From contig MPUH01000143.1 in assembly GCA_001970955.1 (NCBI GenBank), forward strand, positions 31,944-95,943: a stretch of 64,000 nt of DNA, read 5' to 3'. The stretch comes from Stentor coeruleus (taxonomy: Eukaryota > Ciliophora > Heterotrichea > Heterotrichida > Stentoridae). Numbering within the stretch: the stretch's first letter is position 1; every line of letters begins with the position of its first letter. Positions 21,401 through 28,860 of this stretch are shown here, in pieces. The position numbers were made by a program, and so were the translations under genes. The notes beneath the pieces were generated by a model, which had not been told where the DNA came from, did no database searches, and was given only the letters and a program-made list of their open reading frames with translations.

Positions 21401-22637
21401 GTTGAAATGGCCGAGTTATGTTGAAGAGCTATTTACTGTGCAAAAAAGTGTTGCTACAGCTTCAGATAGAATTTATTCACTTGATTGCTATTTTTCTAAT
21501 AACGGACAGAGCTATGAAGAAACTTTTTATACTAAACTTCTTATAACTGTGATGCTTCCGATGATTATATGGAGCTTTGCTTTTATATTATGGGTTGCAA
21601 TTTGTATGTATAAAAAGACTTGGAGGTATTTAAAAAAACAGTACTTTACAACTATGATTGTATTATTTTTCTTAATATACCCAAATATTGTCCAAGTGCT
21701 TTTTTCTGTTTTTTCTTGTACAATGATTAAAGGAAAAGGGTATTGGATGAGTGGCAATCTTGCGATTAAGTGTTGGAAAGGAGGACATTTAAAATACGGT
21801 CTCTCAATATCTTTACCTGGCATAATAGTATGGGCATTAGGTGTTCCTACTATAGTCTTAACTATAATCTCAAAACGATATCGCTATCTTTCATCTGATA
21901 CAAATAAAGTGATTTTCGGGTTTATCTACAACGGTTATAAACAATCTCGTTTTTTCTGGGAATTCGTCATACTCTATAGAAAAATCCTCATAATCTGTGT
22001 CGCAGTTTTTATGACTGAACTTGTTGAATCCCTTCAGGCATTAACTTTAGTAATCATCCTTTTGGTATCACTTTATCTTCAATATGAATTCAAACCTTAT
22101 AACAAGCATCATCTTAATCATATGGAAGTTGAAGCAATTTTAACAGCTACAGTGACAATTTATTGTGGAATGTATTATTTGACAAATGAAATCAATGAAG
22201 CTTTTAAAACTATTTTGTTTATTTTTATAGCTTTTGGGAATCTTTACTTTATTTTGTATTGGCTTTATTTCATGCTTCAAGCTGTTATTGATTTACTTAG
22301 CACTTTTTTGCCAACTTTAAGGAAGATAAGAGGTAAGAATGATCCATATCCTCAGTATGTAAATGCTAATAAATTAATACGTGAAGGAGTTTATAAAGAT
22401 GAGGAAGAAGGTATTTTAAAGTTTACAATGATTAAAAAATCTAGAGATAATATGATAACAAGGTTAGAAATTCCTGGAGTTAAAAGTATGAAAGATTTAT
22501 ACATAGAAGTAATGAAAAAACTAAGTCAGAAAAAAGAAATCATACATGAAGTTAGTGAAGAAAACTTAAAATCGGGCGATATCCTTGAGGAATTACATCT
22601 TGAAAGTGAGAAAAATTCCAATGATGAAGATAATTAG
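15444..22637 (+). CDS. giant LNR / beta-helix / multi-TM surface protein
   Basis: This frame has 2,397 codons, of which 24 are an N-marked assembly duplication (17220-17362), so about 2,373 residues are real. A signal peptide (WNLIASFLFVKAL) opens it. Residues about 30-300 hold at least six Lin12/Notch-type repeats (for example CDEKCNNENCDYDWGDC). From about residue 430 a pectin-lyase-like parallel beta-helix begins (VDNQGSNDGSGTELNPMNSL) and runs to about 1710 with many NCTFKNN/GGA(I/V)-type turns. A Cys-rich stretch (CLSCPTGATCPGGW...CYACDNGYSR) precedes about seven hydrophobic segments (about 1929-2300) and an acidic cytosolic tail. Similar architectures occur in ciliates. The ligand and function are unknown. 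Confidence 0.88.
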   Translation: MWNLIASFLFVKALDLSFPYECSDYICKSFNIDNSACDNSCMIPPCNYDSEDYISDTWAKRFLESGCFTSCLDTGCDHNKLGDSNCDESCNSIECGFDLGDCGYCAPGCTKSMLENSSCDNACKTRECMFDNNSCGWCAEGCFLEDLTSSTCKDECNNSDCEYQNYVCTSSFCADGCSPDMQTDNVCDEKCNNEACDYDNWSCACSTGCTDEFFNDSVCHSECDNADCNYQNNVCGDCASGCFYSMKGDNTCDEKCNNENCDYDWGDCGCAPGCNSLFDYNSGVWTWDIDSCKKECLVEECLFNYHVCSNAFYIRAAWFQQVINGDYSSALDFTDCSTNYECSETELKTIDSTGTCTSGCDSSTCYYCMGLSTLSSSCTRTDGDNCLLCSTTNKQIYDYCLDGDCPPGFAVISELTSKFLNVKVCLRVPERNSGNNFYYIYVDNQGSNDGSGTELNPMNSLAKALQIVTRKYTKIILNSGVHMFKKETATNELINDLYSPLDTAVDLQLEELWIQGSDEKNKPTIQLNTDLMVLYTQAKMFYIKNLIIDGKYSLKSECSLDTCKYCPYYTPNGDLYINDKFEFIDDITKYAENCDDFQDSNFITIPSGSSLHMENXNCDDFQDSNFITIPSGSSLHMENVEVNNFQQQFNSFIYAEGSVYLENVEFDKIQASSSGVFIYMTKSSEDVIFEFKGGKVKNLNYGYEYRTDIFQSGFFKGIDIKDFVLDDVEFEYNFVLSGINESSYEYLIFIQDFLGTVSITSCTFSNSFVNGLIYLDTTSLSYDTYTVDRFNIIDQYSEIHFSILNTDFNTISSLSCIICFNMQTIVQNIDIKNSTFTNIAASGYGVLIITNTGGYETEEIKGSWIWMTANSQSQEYFVSPRYYNTENLIFTDIYLSGDLIKAIQYPNIICKNTSISHVSDMTYTDINTHIYSILKTHTYVSNEILDGQISISTCDHTFSIDTSFEAEMYDMFIEDINCSKGYVMKLVECDDMEIYGITIIDLTSTSSYEAFYMEENSNVEITDVYIENVYRENPSLFVIEYSDSVALENIIGYNLESSYRSIFYLDSILKIGISSINCTNCVSQQGNGGALYIIPVTKESSISIINFTCTGCSANSGYGGGIYIDSYSINLKHSFKLSYSVFTSCSAVDGAAIYISDRVSFSDALIFNISIVTSTSMQGGVITDKHKSGVLNIKEYTSKLNTAYNAGLKGVYSYSALVLNIEEMTVENSDAIDSILALSSLNSETIAHIINFKVLGSSAPSIDATKMVLDVSKFFTNSGQGFKLSTETVLIGTDLTFSYLTGYAISASYSCTITITNSIFEHISSGPALLISNDCIFTVTDTDFFNISSTSPGIALYMSMCKGQNSFERCQFSGCSSTTGSLIEMQESLLNLNDCSIKDNESLAMTPGISLISSDLVVNKTNFKDQFGAMGSFLYLSTYSDAEINECLFENGEATSGGAISAIMSSVKITDCLFTGNTASENGGALHGITSSNFTIHSTAFLNNSADKSGSSIYFSGESLEILFSSFTAESSNIYIIELISIKSFIFKDSSLKGYDSPGIYSSYSTSFSVNNSDFSNLQGALHLISSEIIEWAHKINNCTFKNNQGTKGGAVYSSDVSIYIIDSTFSDNSAEYGGGLYFSCPSLKCSFTVNKTSFTNNSAISEGGALKWNDKKPIMENITFIDNTAAYGGNTASLPAKLSSKSSSRYLLDSLYCVPGNICNETLVISLEDSSGNVMTLDNTSVATLSSESSDHSVSGITKVTAETGVFTFTNFTISGLPGSYMNLSISTSTIDPSKGEEVGDDVKYENSLSFLVYLRECTIGEQESTTACTECSGQTYLIDPDTACLSCPTGATCPGGWEIFPESGYWKAETMATTIYSCPISDSCLGSQNESDYTGTCASGYIGNKCYACDNGYSRAGSGKCGSCPSTIANAFILCVLIIFFIIVGVVLVRSTLKSAYSPKALHSIYIKIFTNYLQLVFLTSQFELKWPSYVEELFTVQKSVATASDRIYSLDCYFSNNGQSYEETFYTKLLITVMLPMIIWSFAFILWVAICMYKKTWRYLKKQYFTTMIVLFFLIYPNIVQVLFSVFSCTMIKGKGYWMSGNLAIKCWKGGHLKYGLSISLPGIIVWALGVPTIVLTIISKRYRYLSSDTNKVIFGFIYNGYKQSRFFWEFVILYRKILIICVAVFMTELVESLQALTLVIILLVSLYLQYEFKPYNKHHLNHMEVEAILTATVTIYCGMYYLTNEINEAFKTILFIFIAFGNLYFILYWLYFMLQAVIDLLSTFLPTLRKIRGKNDPYPQYVNANKLIREGVYKDEEEGILKFTMIKKSRDNMITRLEIPGVKSMKDLYIEVMKKLSQKKEIIHEVSEENLKSGDILEELHLESEKNSNDEDN
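17220..17362. repeat. N-marked assembly join with 71-bp duplicated flanks
   Basis: 17220-17290 and 17292-17362 are identical around the N at 17291. Because 71+1 is 72, the join stays in frame and adds a false 24-residue repeat to the LNR/beta-helix protein. Confidence 0.9.
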
Positions 22638-22653
22638 TTATAATAATAAGATT

Positions 22654-23529
22654 ATGCAAAAAAGCCAGTCAGCTAAAAATTTCGTTGGAAGAGTTACCAC
22701 TGGAGGGTTGAATTATCATAAAGATACTCATGCTTTTGATTCATCAATGGTTCCTGATAAAGCTAGAGATGCAGTAGCGGAAATTCGTGAATTGACAGCT
22801 GCAGATATTTTATGTCTGAAACCTCCAGCATGGAATAAAAGCACCTATGTTGACCGAACTAAATATTATACCGACCAATTACCTTTAAGGAAAAAAAAGT
22901 TTGAAATCCACCTTGGCCTTCAAGATTTTCACGAATTAGAACCCCATGCTAACAAAATATATAAAGGAACAGAATTACGGAATAACTACACAGGGTGGAA
23001 TGTAAGTACATATTTCGAGCAAAATGAGCTTAAAAAACGCTTAAAAAATCTGTAAAAGCCAATTAGGACTGAAAAATCATCAAAAGCAACAGCAAAAGTG
23101 TCTCAAAAAATCCAAAATTATTTAAAACCCAGTTTATCTCAAACTAAATTTAATGAAAAGCTTAGAGATGAAAAAATCAGTGATTATGAATTGAGGAATA
23201 AGATTAGAGAACAATATTTGTATGAATGCCCGAAATCAAGCGCTGAAAAGACATCAGCTGAGGTTTTTAAAAGGATATTAGAATATAAACTTAAAGTGAA
23301 ACAGGGAGAAATAGCGAATATGAATACAGATGATGAAACTTATAGACCATCTTTGAATAGGAATTTAGTTCGTAACATAGAAAAAAAACGTGTTCATGAT
23401 GGAGTTTGGATGTACTCAGAAGCTAATCAAAAGGAGTCATGGTCATGCTGTATGTGTGAAGATTTTAATGCACCTGGCTGTATTGTGAAAATCAGAAATA
23501 AGGATAGATGGATTACTATTTCGTTATAG
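22654..23529 (+). CDS. hypothetical protein, two exons with a 15-nt intron
   Basis: The start is taken as the ATG at 22654 (MQKSQSAKNF), the first one after the stop of the upstream gene at 22637. The open frame extends further back but only inside that gene. Removing a 15-nt intron (23052-23066) joins two frames into about 286 residues. The sequence has VGRVTTGGLNYHKDTHAFDSS near the N-terminus, a charged helical middle, and a C-terminus with SWSCCMCEDFNAPGC. I do not recognise the family. The spacer to the upstream same-strand gene is only 16 bp. Confidence 0.78.
23052..23066 (+). other. 15-nt spliceosomal intron
   Basis: GTAAAAGCCAATTAG. Retained, it gives an immediate TAA (CTG TAA). Removed, it yields KNLTEKSSKAT in frame with the downstream exon. 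Confidence 0.88.
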
Positions 23530-23974
23530 ATATTAGCTTTTGATTATTTTAAGCATTTTTTAATGCGATATGATTTTCATAGAAGTTTGATATGATGAAT
23601 TAAGTGATTTAATATTAAAAAGTGAAAAATAGGTATGATTAATGAATATATTTAAATTATTTATTGAAAAATATAGGATTGATATAAATTATATGCTAAC
23701 TTATAAAAATGCACAGGTTTATAGTATAAATTTGGTTTCTTATTTTTATGATTTTATAATTATGAGATATTTTATATGAATATTTAGATTTATCATTTGA
23801 TCGAGTAAAGTATTAGAAAACATAATGAAAATCTTGGTATAATTAAAAATTTAAACTATCTTGAAAGCTAAGCAATTCTCATATCTTTGGATATAAATTA
23901 AAAAAATAAGGAAAAAACCTAAATTTTTTGTCTGATGATAATAAATACAGAATAATCATAATTATAAATAAGAA
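23530..23974. other. convergent intergenic region
   Basis: 445 bp of very AT-rich DNA between two 3' ends. Nothing recognisable was found. Confidence 0.4.
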
Positions 23975-24805
23975 TTAATTGTTATTTTGAGTTAAATTTT
24001 GGTCAGTTGCATCTAAAATACTCCCATGAACTATTTTTTCGCAGCTCAATAGTTTCTTGCTTTCAGCAACTTGACCTATCTGTTCAATTTTTTCTTTATT
24101 TACTATAAAAAAGTCTATAAACATAATTATTCTTTGCTTCGTTTCTTTTATCGACTTAAAATATTTAGCCACCAAGCTTCGAAGTAATTTTAAATATTTT
24201 ATCCTTTTTTTAGCATTTTTTTCTGTAAAATTCTCGTATTTTCTTATAATTGCACTTGTTTTAACCATAAGTGTGTGATAGAATTTTATTTTCTTATATT
24301 TTCCATAAATTTTTTCTAACATTTGAGCAAAGTCATTCCAAGAGTTGATGAGCTCATTATGATTTTCTTTAAGTCCAACAATTTTTAAATAAGGACAAAC
24401 ATTATCAAATGTTACTCTTAATTGATTAGCCATTAAAGTAGTAGTCAATACAATCAGACCCTTTTCTAAGCAAAAATCCGGCATACACACAAAGTGAACA
24501 TTCGAATAAAAAAAACTCTGACTTGAAATAAAATCTTTATAATCATTTAAAATTATTTCCATTTCATTCGCATGCTCAACAGAACCAAAAATCCCAATAT
24601 CATATAAGCTTTTAAGATTAATCCTGAATATTTTCTCTTCAGGATCAGGTATTTTAAATTTTCTGCATTTAATATCAAAATCTACCTCATTTTCAGATGA
24701 ATCTAAGATTTTTTGATATATAGCATTAAGGTAAAAAGGAGTAATTGAAGGGGTGATGATTTTTACCCTTTCTGTATCATTTTTTCTTGAAGGAACACAA
24801 CCCAT
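23975..24805 (-). CDS. hypothetical protein with MGC N-terminal lipidation motif
   Basis: This is a 276-residue protein of unknown family. It begins MGCVPSRKND. A glycine at position 2 with Cys3 and Ser6 fits an N-myristoylation plus palmitoylation signal, so it may sit on the cytosolic face of a membrane. There is no transmembrane segment. The C-terminal half is helical and lysine-rich. An isolated gene flanked by long AT-rich stretches. The lipidation is predicted only from the motif. Confidence 0.75.
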   Translation of the reverse strand: MGCVPSRKNDTERVKIITPSITPFYLNAIYQKILDSSENEVDFDIKCRKFKIPDPEEKIFRINLKSLYDIGIFGSVEHANEMEIILNDYKDFISSQSFFYSNVHFVCMPDFCLEKGLIVLTTTLMANQLRVTFDNVCPYLKIVGLKENHNELINSWNDFAQMLEKIYGKYKKIKFYHTLMVKTSAIIRKYENFTEKNAKKRIKYLKLLRSLVAKYFKSIKETKQRIIMFIDFFIVNKEKIEQIGQVAESKKLLSCEKIVHGSILDATDQNLTQNNN

Positions 24806-25424
24806 TATTTATAAACTTGTAAACTTAATTGGCCTTAAAATCTTATAACAAAATAAGTATTATCGATTTTAAAGGCAAATATTTATCGGCTTTAGGTGAT
24901 AAATATTGTATTTTTTAGATTGAATTTGAGTTGAGTTAAAAATTGGAATACAAGAAAAATAATGGAAAATAACTTATGAAAAAATGCGGATTGAAAAAAT
25001 ATATTAACGCATACTTTTGAAAATTTTGGAATAAGAATCTAGAAATTTTGGATGATGGATATAGATAATATGGGAGTAGAGGATGATGTATGTGCTTATG
25101 GCTTTATATGATTTATTATAAACAATGATAAGTGAAATATTTGTATACTGTTTATTATTTGATAAAGTTGATTGCATACAATGTTTTAGGGAATAAGTTA
25201 ATTATGATAGGGTAACTAAGTTTGCTTGTTAAGGCTGCTGCATTTTTCTCTATAATAAAATCAAAATATCACTATTTTTTTCATTTATATCCCATACAAT
25301 ACTTCTCAATATTTTACTCAAATCTTATTTAAAATCAGCATATGTATTACCCCAACAGTTTTTTATTAGCATATTTCGCATTTCTATACCCAAATTATAA
25401 TCTCACTGATATCATTTTATAAAA
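24806..25424. other. intergenic region
   Basis: About 620 bp. The left part is G-richer on the plus strand and the right part C-richer. Short protein-like stretches are seen but nothing I can support as a gene. Confidence 0.35.
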
Positions 25425-25870
25425 TTATTTCTGTATAGTAATAAATTGCTTATAAAACTCATTAAAATTTAATCTTAACATAACTTCGTCAAGTGGTAGA
25501 TTAAAACTATCAACTGCTTTTATTCCAAAAACACAATTTATTAGTATAAATAATCCCTTGTTTAAAAAAAAAATCTAGTATATTTTATTTTTATATTTAT
25601 ACAAAACATAAACCATACTTGAAATCTTCAAAACTAAATCCTGACTGTTTAATTGTAAATCTAAGCTTGCCTAATTGCAGGTTTTCCTCCAAAGTACTCT
25701 GTGCCTAAACAAAAAATCCATCAATAATCCCATTACCGCATTATCAGATTGAAGTGGTAAAACCATCATCTTAGCAAATCTTACAAAAAAATCAATGAAG
25801 ATTTACTTCTTACAAGTAAAAAGTAGTTCATCGCCAAAAATAATATGCTCTTATTACTAAAAAAAAATGA
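25425..25870 (-). pseudogene. decayed coding tract, family unknown
   Basis: On the minus strand three adjacent stretches of 35-47 stop-free codons follow one another with two frame changes. The first includes FVRFAKMMVLPLQSDNAV, the second includes NLQLGKLRFTIKQSGF, and the last includes KAVDSFNLPLDEVMLRLN and ends with TAA at 25425. An in-frame TAA also occurs in the first. Codon and residue balance look like real protein, unlike the surrounding AT-rich DNA. No 15-16 nt GT-AG intron explains the shifts, so I call it a relic. It lies directly behind the coiled-coil gene. Confidence 0.5.
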
Positions 25871-25871
25871 A

Positions 25872-27601
25872 TTATCCAAACGTTTTAAAAACAAAAAATA
25901 CTATCAAAGCCAACACAAAACCTAAAACCACAGGATCAAATGTTTCTCTTGATGGGACATAATCTGTTATTTTCAAACTTTGTAATCCTTTTTTTTTATA
26001 TTTATCATAATATGTCTCTTCATCTTTATCATCTTGTCTAAAAAGATTTATTTCTTGCATCCTATCTTTACATCCTTCCTCCTTCTTTATACTCCTAGCC
26101 TTAGATGACATTATAATTTCCTCATTATCCCTATCAAGATCCTTAAACATCACAGATTTATTTATAGGACTAGTATTTTCTTTATCTTCTATATCACATA
26201 AAATCTCATCATTTTGTAATTCCCCTTTATTCCCCATAAGACTTTCAACCCTTCTTGTGTTATCAAAAGAAAACATCCCTATCTTATTAGTTGTATCTTG
26301 AGTTTTTTCATACATAGACGTAAAAAGCTTAGATTTTGTTGCACTTCTTATAAGGACTTCTTGGTTTTTTATCATATCATCCACTTTTTTCTTAAGCTCA
26401 GTATATTCTTTTTTCCTTGCACTAGAAGTGAGCTCTTTTTTTATTATATCCTTATCAATCTTATGTATTTCATCAGTGATTTTCTGTATTTCCTCATCAG
26501 CCAAAACCAAATTCTTCATCTGAGCCTCTTTTTTGTTACAAGCCACCAAAAACTCTTCATGAATCTCCCTATTTTTATCTTTCAAACTCTCAATATTGCT
26601 TTTATATATCTCATTACTCACTTCTAAATCTTTTATTTTTTTCAATAATTCATCATATTCTTTTTTCTTAACCTCAAGTTCTTTAGCTTGTTTAGCTAAA
26701 AACTCTTTATCATTTGTACTTTTAGCCCTCATTTTAGCTAATTGATGTATAAGTGCTTCACTTCCTATAATTTTACTTATCTCTTGCTCTTTGATTTGGA
26801 ATAAAGGGACTAAAACATTTGCATAATTTTCTGATATCTCGTTGATTTTATCTTCATATTCATGATATTCATTTTCAACAGATGCAACTTCTTTTTCTTT
26901 TTGATCAATTTTCTCTTTAAGAATATTAACTCGAGATTCTAATTCCAAGTTTAATTGTTTTTTGGTTTTGATCTCAGATTCAGCTTTTTGGATTTTTGTT
27001 AGGATCATTTCTTTTTGAGGGCTAAGATTTGTCCCGTCTGTATGAGTGATTATAGGTTTTGATGATTTTAAAACTTCTTCAATATGAGAGGATAGGATTT
27101 CTTCCCATAAACGTTCGAAGTATACATTTGAATTACCAAAGACTATATCAAGAAATACANGATAGGTTTTGATGATTTTAAAACTTCTTCAATATGAGAT
27201 GATAAGATTTCTTCCCATAAACGTTCGAAGTATACATTTGAATTACCAAAGACTATATCAAGAAATACATCATTTGCGAGATCGATTGTGTAAGTGTCTA
27301 TGAGATTATCATAGAAATCTAAGGATGAGTTGCTGATATCTAAAAGGTTTTTTGAGGTACTGAGGATTGGTGGAATTAAAAATTTGCTTTCTTGGATTGT
27401 TGTGATACTAGGCTTGGATTCTTGGCTTTTTGATAATGATGAGGTTTTAGGCTGAGTTTTATCAATAGAAATCTCTAAATCAGGATCATTTATGCTTGTT
27501 TGGAGTAAATTTTTAGGTATCTCGAATCCTGAACTAAATCTCTTTTTGTTTGGGACTTTAAGAATTTCTTCCATATTATTCTTATCACTTAAGATTTTCA
27601 T
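25872..27601 (-). CDS. tail-anchored coiled-coil protein
   Basis: Two frames (25872-27008 and 27143-27601) are one gene broken by an N-marked duplication. Deleting 110 nt leaves 540 codons in a single frame (539 residues). Residues 1-95 are low complexity. A short helical region (FERLWEEILSSHIEEVL) follows, then a long coiled coil, then an acidic stretch. The C-terminus is a single hydrophobic anchor (VVLGFVLALIVFFVF) with no signal peptide, the layout of a tail-anchored protein facing the cytosol. Just before the anchor is DYVPSRET, a motif also present near the C-terminus of the 35035 gene. Function unknown. Confidence 0.78.
27052..27269. repeat. N-marked assembly join with ~108-bp duplicated flanks
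   Basis: 27052-27159 and 27162-27269 flank the N at 27160 and differ at two bases. The 110-nt offset causes an artificial frameshift in the coiled-coil gene. Confidence 0.9.
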
Positions 27602-27676
27602 CTGATCTTATATGAAAATCCTAATAACACTTTTTCAAAACCTAACTTCATGTGATTTATAAGATTTTATATATAA

Positions 27677-27889
27677 CTAATTTAGATTAGCATACTGTGC
27701 CAAGAATTCCTCATCATAAATAATCCTTATAGTTAGTGAGCAACTAGGGCACCTTGCTATTTCCTCTCCCATAAGCAAATCTTCTAAGAGTATCTCAAAC
27801 CGATCTCCACAAGGACAAGGGTAATAAAATGTTCTATCTTCTTCAACCCACTCCATGTCTTCGATTTCGATTTCATCATAGACACTCAT
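27677..27889 (-). CDS. DPH3: diphthamide biosynthesis protein 3 (DPH3/KTI11)
   Basis: This 70-residue protein is close to the family's usual 80 or so. It opens [14 protein letters not shown] and has the CSL zinc-finger: [11 protein letters not shown] supplies CxC, and [15 protein letters not shown] supplies CPSCSL. The four cysteines bind one iron or zinc. DPH3 passes electrons to the DPH1-DPH2 enzyme that starts diphthamide formation on eEF2. In yeast the same protein (KTI11) also serves the Elongator tRNA-modification pathway. Complete, with no intron. Confidence 0.95.
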   Translation of the reverse strand: MSVYDEIEIEDMEWVEEDRTFYYPCPCGDRFEILLEDLLMGEEIARCPSCSLTIRIIYDEEFLAQYANLN

Positions 27890-27949
27890 AAGAAATTATA
27901 AATGTCTTATTATATAACTATAAAATAAAAAGATTATATATAATATTTA

Positions 27950-28746
27950 TTGTGCAAAGTAGTGAGTTTGATCCCATTTTTTTGGTCTGGGATGTAGAGG
28001 ATTACACATTTAATACCTGCATAAACCATATAAAGCCACACAATGTTACTTGCTTTTACCTAATCTTTAATTTCAAACACATTAGATGGTTCTTTAAAAT
28101 ATATTGAATTACATAAATTACTATAAAATTTGTATTAAAATGTATTGAAAAACCAATAAGCTTACTATAAGCATATATACCAACAATCTAACTCTATCCT
28201 TTTATCATAAATACTTCATATACCAACAATCTAACTCTATCCTTTTATCATAAATACTTCATCAATCATCTTTATTCCTTTCTACCTTTATCCCACATCT
28301 TTATAATAACTCAAATAAACAGCAATATCTCAAACCTACACTCCTCATAAGCGCTTGAATGCTTAGCAAACTTCGAGCTCCAAGTCTCCCCATGCATATA
28401 CGATCTATCAATTTTCTCTTTAGTCGCATGGTTAATCACTTCCCTATCAAAATTTAAACACCCATCTTTATTTTCTTGTAACACTTTCCATCCCATATCC
28501 CAAAAGTTCATGTAAAGTAATAGCGACAATTTCAGTAATATCATACATATCAGATATAATAATTTCAGAATCCTCATTATTTAAAAACTGTAATATGTTT
28601 TTCTTCACTTTCGTATACGCATTTCATAAATTAACATTTTTAAACCCTTCTTTGTTCCTAATATCATCATAATCAGGGATATTTTCACCAATCAATACAC
28701 AAGAACTAGGAAAATTTATTATATTAAAACTATTAAAATCAGTTGA
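27950..28746 (-). pseudogene. dipeptidyl peptidase III (M49) pseudogene fragment
   Basis: Four DPP3 blocks occur in the right order on the minus strand. First is IPDYDDIR...GFKNVNL (about 28690-28627). Next is a HELLGH zinc motif that reads HELLGY (codons from 28512), followed after a frame change by a CLNFDREVINHAT...GETWSSKF...SAYEECRFE block. Last are WLYMVYAGIK (about 28045-28000) and KKWDQTHYFAQ (about 27985-27953). Damage visible: TGA at 28624-28626 where the family has Gly, His-to-Tyr in the zinc motif, at least two frameshifts, a TAG before the WLYMV block, a 43-bp tandem duplication, and missing N- and C-terminal parts. It cannot encode an active peptidase. Confidence 0.85.
28175..28260. 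repeat. 43-bp tandem duplication (2 copies)
   Basis: ATATACCAACAATCTAACTC... is repeated at 28175 and 28218 without differences. It lies inside the DPP3 relic. Confidence 0.9.
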
Positions 28747-28860
28747 TTAGAATTAATTTTTCTTAAAATTCCTGACCCTAAGGGTTTTAGGAGTATTTCC
28801 AACCCTTTTAACAAATCGCTAACTAAAAGCCAAAATGCCTACTGATTGAATAGTTAATAA

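Noticed and set aside
28311-28577. 88-codon minus-strand frame as a stand-alone gene
   Set aside because: It is one frame segment of the DPP3 relic; the zinc motif and flanking blocks are in other frames.
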